From assembly GCA_045586385.1 (NCBI GenBank), contig JAZNAE010000086.1, positions 1 through 64,000 on the forward strand: a DNA stretch of 64,000 bases, given 5' to 3'. Position numbers and translations under genes: made by a program. Positions within the stretch are counted from its first letter, which is position 1. The number at the start of each line of letters is the position of its first letter. The DNA comes from Suilimivivens sp045586385 (GTDB taxonomy: Bacteria; Bacillota; Clostridia; Lachnospirales; Lachnospiraceae). Positions 26,973-33,734 of the stretch are shown here, piece by piece. The notes under the pieces were generated by a model. It had not been told where the DNA came from, did not search any database, and saw only the letters and a program-made list of their open reading frames with translations.

Positions 26973-27851
26973 ATGCAAGGGAAAATTATTAAAGGAATTG
27001 CAGGTTTTTATTACGTGCACACGTCGTTGGGACTGATTGAATGTAAGGCAAAGGGAATATTCAGAAACAAACAGATAAAGCCGCTTGTGGGCGATCTGGT
27101 AGAAATAGAACTTACAGATAAAGAAAAATTTCTGGGGAATATTATAGATATATTCCCCAGAAAAAATGTGTTAATCAGACCGGCATCAGCAAATATCGAT
27201 CAGGCACTTGTGATTTTCGCTATTGTAAAACCCAGTCCCAATTATAATTTGTTGGACCGGTTTTTGATTATGATGGAAAAGCAGAATCTGCCTTGCATTA
27301 TTTGCTTTAATAAGAAGGATATTGCGACAGAGGAAGAAAAAGAAGAACTGATACAAGCATATGGAAATTGCGGCTATGAGGTGATGTTCGTCAGTGGCAA
27401 GCAAGACCAGGGAATTGATGAAATCCGTATGCGTTTAAAAGGAAAAACAACAGTAGTGGCAGGCCCCAGCGGCGTTGGAAAGTCTACCATTATCAATGCA
27501 CTTTGTCCTCAGGCCAATATGGAAACAGGGGAAATTAGCCGTAAGATTGAAAGGGGCAAACATACCACAAGACATGCAGAGTTGTTTGCACTTACAGAAG
27601 AGAATACTTACATATGTGATACACCCGGATTTACATCCCTTAGTCTGGGAGAGATGGAAAAGGAAGAGTTGCAGTCCTACTACCCGGAATTTGCGGAGTA
27701 TGAAGCAGAGTGCAAGTTTGGTGGTTGTTCCCATATCAGTGAGCCGGTATGTGGGGTGAAGTCGGCTTTGCAGGATGGGAAAATCAGCAAAGTACGCTAT
27801 GATAATTATGTAGTGTTATATAATGAATTGAAAGATAGAAAAAAGTATTAA
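26973..27851 (+). CDS. rsgA: Ribosome small subunit GTPase RsgA
   Basis: 292 residues with the circularly permuted GTPase order: NKKD first, then GPSGVGKST (about 164-172), then DTPGF (about 216). A C-terminal zinc knuckle (ECKFGGCSHISEPVC) is present. It checks late 30S assembly. It ends the murE-to-rsgA run. Confidence 0.95.
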   Translation: MQGKIIKGIAGFYYVHTSLGLIECKAKGIFRNKQIKPLVGDLVEIELTDKEKFLGNIIDIFPRKNVLIRPASANIDQALVIFAIVKPSPNYNLLDRFLIMMEKQNLPCIICFNKKDIATEEEKEELIQAYGNCGYEVMFVSGKQDQGIDEIRMRLKGKTTVVAGPSGVGKSTIINALCPQANMETGEISRKIERGKHTTRHAELFALTEENTYICDTPGFTSLSLGEMEKEELQSYYPEFAEYEAECKFGGCSHISEPVCGVKSALQDGKISKVRYDNYVVLYNELKDRKKY

Positions 27852-27881
27852 AATATAAAGACGAAGGATGCAATAGAGAAA

Positions 27882-28898
27882 ATGAACAAAAGATTTTTAA
27901 CAATAATGTTTGCGAGCTTGCTCGCAATTGCAACGATTGCCGGCTGTGGTAAGGCGGAAACGATAAGCGCAGATAACACGACTACGGAAACGGAAACTGC
28001 AACAGAAACTGCAACAGAGACGGTATCTGACGAGACCACTCCCGATGTGGTGGAAGAAGTTCACGAGCATATCTATACAGAAACAATAATAGCTCCAGCT
28101 ACTTGTCTTGAAAAGGGTGAAAAGTCTTTCGCATGTGATTGTGGGGACACTTACACTGAGACAATACCTGCAATAGGTCATGATTTTTCCAACTATGTAT
28201 CAAATGAAGATGCAACTTATGAAGCGGACGGAACAGAGACAGCAACTTGTTCTGCATGCGAAGAGACCGATACCAGAGTTGTAGAAGGGTCTATGCTTAC
28301 TTACTCATTCGAAGATATGGATGCAACAAAGTATGCGAAGTCAACAGTAAATGTACGTTCTCTTCCTACAGCTGACGGCGAGAAGCTTGGTGGCTTATCA
28401 ACAAATGATGAGGTTAAGGTAACCGGTAAGTGTAATGAAACAGGCTGGTATCGCATTGCGTACGCTGATGGCATTGCTTATGTAAGCGATGACTATTTAG
28501 TTGATGAAAAGGTTGAGGCTATACAGGCATCAGAGCAAGCACAGGCAAATGCCCAGGCATCTTCCGGTGGACTCGATATTATTTCAAAAAGCGGATATTC
28601 ATATGTTAATACCACTGTTTCCTCTTATGATGAAGCAGTTGCAGCTTTCAAAGCAGTAGGTATCGAACCTTGGGTAACGCATGAGGAAAATGGTACCCGC
28701 TGGTGTTATGCAATTATTTGTCATGTCTTTGGCCCTACTAACAAGGGAAATCATGAAGCAGATTTTGATAAGTATGTTTTTTATAACTTTGATGGATATC
28801 ACTGGGGAAATCGTTTAGGCACGAAAGATGGCCGTGTTTATGTTGATGACGTTAATGGTGGTAGTTGGAGTATACAAGAATGTATATCCGGCAATTGA
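27882..28898 (+). CDS. Lipoprotein with zinc-ribbon-like repeats and an SH3 domain
   Basis: 338 residues. A lipoprotein signal (LLAIATIAGC, Cys about 22) is followed by a Thr/Glu linker with short repeats. Then come CxC-type repeats (TCLEKGEKSFACDCGDTY...IPAIGHDF; TCSACEETD) of a kind seen in Lachnospiraceae surface proteins. A bacterial SH3 domain follows (about 145-205: STVNVRSLPTADGEKLGGLSTNDEVKVTG...GWYRIAYADGIAYVSDDYL), then a unique C-terminal domain of about 110 residues. It is probably cell-wall associated. It begins an accessory island after rsgA. Confidence 0.75.
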   Translation: MNKRFLTIMFASLLAIATIAGCGKAETISADNTTTETETATETATETVSDETTPDVVEEVHEHIYTETIIAPATCLEKGEKSFACDCGDTYTETIPAIGHDFSNYVSNEDATYEADGTETATCSACEETDTRVVEGSMLTYSFEDMDATKYAKSTVNVRSLPTADGEKLGGLSTNDEVKVTGKCNETGWYRIAYADGIAYVSDDYLVDEKVEAIQASEQAQANAQASSGGLDIISKSGYSYVNTTVSSYDEAVAAFKAVGIEPWVTHEENGTRWCYAIICHVFGPTNKGNHEADFDKYVFYNFDGYHWGNRLGTKDGRVYVDDVNGGSWSIQECISGN

Positions 28899-28976
28899 GA
28901 TTTTTAAGGCACAAAAAGGTACAGTTGAGGTGTAAAGAAGTAAGATCTGAAATAGCGAAAAAATTTTTGAAAACGA

Positions 28977-29005
28977 TTGTAATTTTTTAAATCGTAGAAT
29001 ATAAT
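28977..29005 (+). promoter_or_regulatory. Strong promoter of the repeat RNA
   Basis: TTGTAA (28977-28982), exactly 17 bp, TATAAT (29000-29005). The predicted start, around 29012, falls at the first repeat unit, so the repeats would be at the 5' end of the transcript. Confidence 0.7.
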
Positions 29006-29011
29006 ATAGTT

Positions 29012-29165
29012 AGATAAGAGATCTTATCTGGGTGCGCTGACACCTTAAAAATCTGACAGATAAGCCAGATACGTAGGCTGGCAAGTTGGGGAGCAACAGA
29101 AAAACTCCACATATAAGCCACATTTGATGGGTGGCAAGTTGGCAGACAACAGAAAAATCAGCATA
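29012..29165 (+). ncRNA. Tandem hairpin/pseudoknot repeat RNA (candidate type III antitoxin)
   Basis: There are two clear units of 53 and 52 nt (29060-29112, 29113-29164). Each reads ATAAGCCA, a hairpin (GCCAG/CTGGC; GCCAC/GTGGC), TGGCAAGTTGG, CAACAGAAAAA, and a tail. A weaker unit (29012-29059) with the same layout precedes them. In unit 2 (29060 on), GTTG/CAAC closes a loop GGGAG whose GGAG pairs with CTCC after the A-rich linker, an H-type pseudoknot. The next unit keeps the fold with different loop bases. A terminator and a nuclease-like gene follow. This is the layout of type III toxin-antitoxin loci. Confidence 0.6.
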
Positions 29166-29176
29166 TTATTGTTTAT

Positions 29177-29206
29177 AAAGAGGTTGTCCGTGAGGACAGC
29201 CTCTTT
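29177..29206 (+). terminator. Terminator between the repeat RNA and the putative toxin gene
   Basis: A 13-bp stem (29177-29189 / 29194-29206) with a GTGA tetraloop and one G-U pair, ending in TTT. In type III systems such a leaky terminator sets the excess of antitoxin RNA over toxin mRNA. Confidence 0.85.
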
Positions 29207-29223
29207 GTGTATTAGGGGTACAT

Positions 29224-29778
29224 ATGAAGAATTATACAAAACAAGAAATTTTAAAAATCATTCTTTCCGTAGCGAAAGAATATGATGAGAAACTAAATAA
29301 TAAGCATTTTAAAATTACTTATCAAAAGGGCAAAGAGAAAGAGGAAGCCATTGTTGGCTTTCGTGATATGAACTTTTTACATTTGACAGGAGTTAAGACG
29401 AAACTATCAGCACAACAGTTTTATCATGCCTGTGTAAATGGCAAATTGTCAGAACGAGATTTCGAGATTGATAATAAGGGAAAAGTTCAACAAAAGATTG
29501 CAGTGTTGCCATATCTTCCGAACCTGTTATATGGGAACTGTATGATTGGTGATTTCATAAATAGTGGAATTATGATTCGTGCAGATTATTTTGTGGGTGA
29601 TACAAGGGCGATAGTAAGTGTTGGATTTAAAGTGGGTAAGACTGCAGATATACCGGTGACGCTGTATCATGAAGATGTGCGAAAGTTAAGTCATCCGACG
29701 TGTAAGGTGTTAGAGATTTGGTGTAAGTGTTTTGATGAGGCAGAGTATGGTCTGTGTACATATAGTGCAAAAAGTTAA
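29224..29778 (+). CDS. PBECR4-like putative RNase, candidate type III toxin
   Basis: 184 residues, soluble, basic N-terminal part. The blocks NFLHLTGVKTKLSAQQFY, VQQKIAVLPYLPNLLYGN and GDFINSGIMIRADYFVGDTRA resemble, from memory, proteins annotated as PBECR4, a predicted RNase domain of the Barnase-EndoU-ColicinE5/D-RelE group. AGGGG lies 5 nt before the ATG. The gene follows a promoter, structured RNA repeats and a terminator, so I infer it is a toxin held by the RNA. It does not look like ToxN. Catalytic residues are not assigned. Confidence 0.6.
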   Translation: MKNYTKQEILKIILSVAKEYDEKLNNKHFKITYQKGKEKEEAIVGFRDMNFLHLTGVKTKLSAQQFYHACVNGKLSERDFEIDNKGKVQQKIAVLPYLPNLLYGNCMIGDFINSGIMIRADYFVGDTRAIVSVGFKVGKTADIPVTLYHEDVRKLSHPTCKVLEIWCKCFDEAEYGLCTYSAKS

Positions 29779-29808
29779 AAGTAATAGGTTTTTGTTATAA
29801 TTGAGAGA

Positions 29809-29996
29809 ATGCAAGAATGGAGAAATAAGCTAGAAGAACTGCTTAAGATTCCGAATGGCTCGTTTGAATTGTATGCAGGGAAGAACAAACTCATAAAAAG
29901 GAATTCGAAAAGTTGTTAGCAGAAAACATTGAAATATCAGGATTTTGTAAATTTACATTTGCGTCTCTTCGTGGTATAGTAAATACTGATTGTTGA
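29809..29996 (+). pseudogene. Short frameshifted gene remnant
   Basis: The reading frame MQEWRNKLEELLKIPNGSFELYAGKNKLIK runs into a stop. At an A-run near 29895 another frame continues as KKEFEKLLAENIEISGFCKFTFASLRGI to a stop at 29996. It looks like a fragment broken by an indel, at the edge of the accessory island. Family unknown. The remaining 170 bp up to ychF shows nothing recognisable. Confidence 0.35.
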
Positions 29997-30165
29997 GGCT
30001 CTTTTTTGAAAGTACATACAACCGAAGATGAAAAAATAAAGAAATTGATAAAGTTGCGGCGGCATTGAAAGTGGTTTGATTGGTGCATAAATTGGTACAT
30101 AGCCAACCTTGCAAACTACACAAACCCCGTAAAATCAAGCTTTTTAAGCAAAGGAGATAGAAAAA

Positions 30166-31263
30166 ATGAAACTAGGAATTGTAGGACTTCCCAACGTAGG
30201 GAAAAGTACATTATTTAATTCCCTGACAAAGGCAGGTGCAGAATCAGCAAACTATCCGTTCTGTACGATTGATCCCAATGTGGGAATTGTAGCAGTACCG
30301 GATGAGAGACTAAAGCTTTTGGGAGATATGTATCACTCCAAGAAAGTGACACCGGCGGTAATTGAATTTGTAGATATTGCAGGGCTTGTAAAAGGTGCTA
30401 GCAAGGGGGAAGGTTTAGGAAACCAGTTCCTTAGCAATATTAGAGAGGTAGATGCGATTGTACATGTAGTGCGTTGCTTTGAAGATGCCAACGTAGTTCA
30501 TGTTGACGGCAATATCAATCCTTTACGTGATATCGAAACCATTAACTTAGAATTAATCTTTTCCGATATTGAAATCTTAGAAAGAAGGATTGCGAAAACA
30601 GGAAAGGCTGCCAGAATGGACAAGTCTCTTGCCAAAGAAGCAGCTTTGCTGGAAGCATTAAAAGCACATTTAGAGGATGGCAAGCTGGCAAGAAGTTATG
30701 ATACAGATGACGAAGACGAACTTGCACTTTTAAATTCCTATAATCTGCTTACCTACAAACCGGTTATTTTTGCAGCAAACGTGGCAGAAGATGATTTGGC
30801 AGATGATGGTGTTAACAATACCGGTGTACAGGCTGTCAGAACATTTGCAAAAGAAACAGACAGTGAAGTGTTTGTAATCTGTGCACAGATTGAACAGGAA
30901 ATTGCCGAACTGGATGATGATGAAAAAGCAATGTTTTTAGAGGACCTAGGTCTTGAGCAGTCCGGTCTTGAGAAACTGATCAAGGCAAGCTATCATTTGC
31001 TTGGACTTCACAGCTTCCTTACGGCAGGTGAAGATGAGACAAGGGCTTGGACCATTAAGCTTGGAACCAAAGCACCTCAGGCGGCAGGTAAAATTCATAC
31101 GGACTTTGAAAGAGGATTTATCAAAGCAGAGGTAGTAAACTATAAAGACTTGTTGGAACATGGTTCTCTTGCGGCGGCCAGAGAAAAAGGCCTGGTGGGT
31201 ATGGAAGGCAAGGAATATGTTGTTAAAGACGGAGATGTGATTTTGTTTAGATTTAATGTGTAA
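30166..31263 (+). CDS. ychF: Obg-like ATPase YchF
   Basis: 365 residues. The P-loop GLPNVGKSTLFN starts at residue 6, and FVDIAGLVKGASKGEGLGN carries the G3 and switch region. A coiled-coil insertion and the C-terminal TGS domain (DFERGFIKAEVVNYKDL) follow. It binds ribosomes and prefers ATP. AAAGGAG precedes the start. Confidence 0.96.
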   Translation: MKLGIVGLPNVGKSTLFNSLTKAGAESANYPFCTIDPNVGIVAVPDERLKLLGDMYHSKKVTPAVIEFVDIAGLVKGASKGEGLGNQFLSNIREVDAIVHVVRCFEDANVVHVDGNINPLRDIETINLELIFSDIEILERRIAKTGKAARMDKSLAKEAALLEALKAHLEDGKLARSYDTDDEDELALLNSYNLLTYKPVIFAANVAEDDLADDGVNNTGVQAVRTFAKETDSEVFVICAQIEQEIAELDDDEKAMFLEDLGLEQSGLEKLIKASYHLLGLHSFLTAGEDETRAWTIKLGTKAPQAAGKIHTDFERGFIKAEVVNYKDLLEHGSLAAAREKGLVGMEGKEYVVKDGDVILFRFNV

Positions 31264-31365
31264 GTGTTTTACTGTTGCTTGCAAAATATATACAGTTTCA
31301 ATTCTGCTTACGGACATAAGTGTTTCTAAATGTTCTGCTCAAATAAGTGAATAATGGACACAACC

Positions 31366-31421
31366 GGCGGCAATAAGTCATTCATGACTCGTTGCCGCCT
31401 TTGTCTGCCGTCCGGGCAGAC
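31366..31421 (+). terminator. Tandem hairpins after ychF
   Basis: Stem GGCGGCAA (31366-31373) / TTGCCGCC (31392-31399) encloses a second stem AGTCA/TGACT and ends in TTT. Immediately downstream is GTCTGCC (31403-31409) / GGCAGAC (31415-31421). Probably the ychF terminator, though it lies 100 bp after the stop. Confidence 0.5.
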
Positions 31422-31578
31422 AATTGTTGATTGTTTACAGAACTTTAAGAAACACTAATTTCCTTCATCAAGAATTGCAACAGTATATATTATTTGCAAA
31501 CTACAGCAAAGACACTACATTTAGTGAAGGAAACGTTCCGACCACTAGATATTGATAATAAGGAGAGGTGTTGATTTT

Positions 31579-31615
31579 ATGCGCTTTGCAAGGCTTTGCA
31601 AGGCGTATTTTTTTT
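31579..31615 (+). terminator. Strong terminator upstream of the mraZ promoter
   Basis: Two 15-base arms (31579-31593, 31594-31608) pair over their whole length with a few G-U pairs, and are followed by eight Ts. It insulates the division and cell wall (dcw) cluster from upstream transcription. What transcript it ends is unclear; 31440-31578 holds further small hairpins (TAGTG...CACTA) but no gene. Confidence 0.75.
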
Positions 31616-31636
31616 ACGAAAATCGCACGATTTTGC

Positions 31637-31720
31637 TTGAAATGTATTGGGAAATGGGTTAAAATAACTTTAAAAGTGGTAGAAAGTGGAGGAAAGTGGC
31701 AACATAGTGGTGCAAAGTGG
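31637..31720 (+). promoter_or_regulatory. mraZ promoter and five phased MraZ operator repeats
   Basis: TTGAAA (31637-31642), a 17-bp spacer, TAAAAT (31660-31665). Right after the predicted start come five A[AT]AGTGG boxes at 31673, 31683, 31693, 31704 and 31714. They are spaced 10, 10, 11 and 10 bp apart, so all lie on one face of the helix. MraZ is known to bind direct GTG-containing repeats at its own promoter, so autoregulation of the dcw cluster is the natural reading. Confidence 0.8.
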
Positions 31721-31745
31721 TAGATTATCAGGTGCGCAAGATGAT

Positions 31746-31799
31746 GATAATCGACACTGATGTTGTAGATAATCGACGTAAAGAATGTAGAAAGTCGAC
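31746..31799 (+). repeat. Three GATAATCGAC repeats at 22-bp spacing in the mraZ leader
   Basis: GATAATCGAC at 31746-31755 and 31768-31777, and GAAAGTCGAC at 31790-31799, exactly 22 bp apart. They lie between the AAAGTGG boxes and the mraZ start. They could be a second operator or an RNA feature; no known regulator is assigned. Confidence 0.5.
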
Positions 31800-31856
31800 A
31801 CTTCCGAGTTTTCTGTGGCAGACCGCTTGTAACTGGTGAAGGCAGGGCGAGTGCAT

Positions 31857-32288
31857 ATGTTTATGGGTGAATACAACCATACAATAGATGCTAAAGGCAG
31901 ACTGATTATTCCCGCCAAATTTCGTGAAGTACTCGGTGATGAATTTGTGGTGACAAAGGGAATGGATGGCTGTCTGTTCGTGTTTGATCATACTGAGTGG
32001 CAAGCCTTCGAAGAAAAGTTACATACATTACCTATGATGGATAAAGAAGCAAGACAATTCACACGTTTCTTTTTAGCCGGTGCAGCTGGCGTGGAAGTAG
32101 ACAAGCAGGGAAGAATTTTGATTCCGGGTGTGCTTCGTGAATTTGCAGATATAACAAAAGATGCCGTGTTAATCGGTGTTGGAAGACGAATTGAAATCTG
32201 GAGCAAGGACAGATGGGAAGGTACCGTTACCTATCAGGATATGGAAGAGATTGCAAAGCATATGATAGAACTTGGTATCGGAATATAA
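31857..32288 (+). CDS. mraZ: Transcriptional regulator MraZ
   Basis: 143 residues from ATG 31857 (MFMGEYNHTIDAKGRLIIP, the usual family start) rather than an upstream in-frame GTG. There are two AbrB-like swapped-hairpin domains, the second at GVEVDKQGRILIPGVLREF. It represses or tunes the dcw cluster. It is first in the cluster, with operator-like boxes upstream. Confidence 0.95.
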   Translation: MFMGEYNHTIDAKGRLIIPAKFREVLGDEFVVTKGMDGCLFVFDHTEWQAFEEKLHTLPMMDKEARQFTRFFLAGAAGVEVDKQGRILIPGVLREFADITKDAVLIGVGRRIEIWSKDRWEGTVTYQDMEEIAKHMIELGIGI

Positions 32289-32307
32289 AAAAGGTGGAGA
32301 TTTTACC

Positions 32308-33243
32308 ATGGAATTTAAACATACCTCTGTACTTCTGAAAGAAACGGTAGATGGATTAAAGATAAAGCCGGATGGCATTTATGTAGACGGAACACTTGGT
32401 GGTGGCGGACATTCTTATGAAATTGCCGGCAGGTTAAATGATAAGGGAAGACTCATCGGGATTGATCAGGACGATGCAGCCATTTGCGCAGCAGGTGAAA
32501 GGCTTTCCGGGTTTGAAGACAGAGTTACGATAGTAAGAAGTAATTATAGAAATACAAAGCAGGTGCTTACAGAGTTAGGAATTTGTCAGATTGACGGAAT
32601 GATGTTAGATCTTGGTGTTTCATCGTATCAACTTGATAATGAGGAAAGAGGTTTTTCTTACCGGTATGATACACCACTCGATATGAGAATGGACAAGCGC
32701 CAAAGTTTAACTGCGAGAGATATCGTAAACGAATACAGCGAGATGGAATTGTTTCGGGTAATCCGTGATTACGGAGAAGATAAGTTTGCAAAAAATATTG
32801 CAAAGCACATTGTAAGGGCAAGAGTGGAAAAACCCATTGAGACAACAGGGGAACTGAATGAAATCATCAAGGCAGCCATTCCGGCAAAGATGAGAGCGGA
32901 AGGCGGACATCCTTCTAAAAGAACTTATCAGGCCATCAGAATCGAATGCAACAGAGAATTGGAAGTTCTTAGAGAATCCTTGGAAGAATTAATTGATTTA
33001 CTCGCGCCGGGAGGACGGCTCTGTATTATCACATTCCATTCCTTGGAAGATAGGATTGTAAAGACAGCGTTTAAACAGGCTGCGAATCCCTGTACATGCC
33101 CACCGAGTTTTCCGGTTTGTGTATGCGGTAAGGTAAGCAAGGGTAAAGTGATTACAGGGAAACCTATTTTGCCAAGTGAAGAAGAATTGGAAGTCAATTC
33201 CCGTTCCAAAAGTGCAAAACTGAGAATATTTGAAAGATTATAA
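32308..33243 (+). CDS. rsmH: 16S rRNA m4C1402 methyltransferase RsmH
   Basis: 311 residues from ATG 32308, preceded by AAGGTGG; an upstream in-frame start would overlap mraZ. Motifs are HTSVLLKETVDGL, VDGTLGGGGHSYEI, MMLDLGVSSYQLD and LCIITFHSLEDRIVK. It methylates C1402 of 16S rRNA. Second gene of the dcw cluster. Confidence 0.96.
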   Translation: MEFKHTSVLLKETVDGLKIKPDGIYVDGTLGGGGHSYEIAGRLNDKGRLIGIDQDDAAICAAGERLSGFEDRVTIVRSNYRNTKQVLTELGICQIDGMMLDLGVSSYQLDNEERGFSYRYDTPLDMRMDKRQSLTARDIVNEYSEMELFRVIRDYGEDKFAKNIAKHIVRARVEKPIETTGELNEIIKAAIPAKMRAEGGHPSKRTYQAIRIECNRELEVLRESLEELIDLLAPGGRLCIITFHSLEDRIVKTAFKQAANPCTCPPSFPVCVCGKVSKGKVITGKPILPSEEELEVNSRSKSAKLRIFERL

Positions 33244-33264
33244 ATATTAAGGAGCTATATAGTA

Positions 33265-33723
33265 ATGGCAACAGCAGGAAACAGAAGGACAACTGCATAT
33301 CAATACGCCTCTACGGCGCGCCGGTTGCAGACTGTTCCCGGCAGGGAGCAAAGTCCTGTAAGAAAAATAAGCCATGCTACCCGTAAAAACAGGGAGCGTG
33401 CACTACATATGAATATCGGATACGTACTGTTTCTTGTAACTGCCATGGTGAGTGCGGGAATGATCCTCACAGGATATTTAAAACTGCAGGCAGACATCAC
33501 AAGCAGTATGAAGAACATTGCTTCATTGGAAAGTCAGTTAAACACTTTGAAAATGGACAATGATGAAAACTATAGCCGTATTTCAAGTAACGTAAACTTA
33601 GAGGAGGTAAGACGTATCGCAATTCAGGAACTTGGCATGCAATATGCTGAGGAAGGACAGATTATTGTCTTTAACGGTGAAGATAGCGATTATGTAAGAC
33701 AAACGGGAGAAATACCCGATTAA
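33265..33723 (+). CDS. ftsL: FtsL-like septum protein
   Basis: 152 residues: a basic cytoplasmic tail, one membrane segment (about 52-73), then a short extracellular coiled coil (LKLQADITSSMKNIASLESQLNTLK) and a conserved ending IAIQELGMQYAEEGQI. Sequence identity is weak as usual in this family. The position between rsmH and a PBP gene supports the call. Confidence 0.85.
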   Translation: MATAGNRRTTAYQYASTARRLQTVPGREQSPVRKISHATRKNRERALHMNIGYVLFLVTAMVSAGMILTGYLKLQADITSSMKNIASLESQLNTLKMDNDENYSRISSNVNLEEVRRIAIQELGMQYAEEGQIIVFNGEDSDYVRQTGEIPD

Positions 33724-33734
33724 GCAGGTGCCTT

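Noticed and set aside
29012..29206. Riboswitch controlling the gene at 29224
   Set aside because: The units are tandem copies of one structure and match no riboswitch consensus I know. Tandem repeats plus terminator plus nuclease-like gene fit a type III antitoxin better. A covariance-model search would decide.
31560..31740. Small ORF before mraZ starting at a TTG behind GGAGAGG
   Set aside because: It would be read through a 15-bp terminator stem, the promoter and the MraZ boxes. The Shine-Dalgarno match is probably chance.
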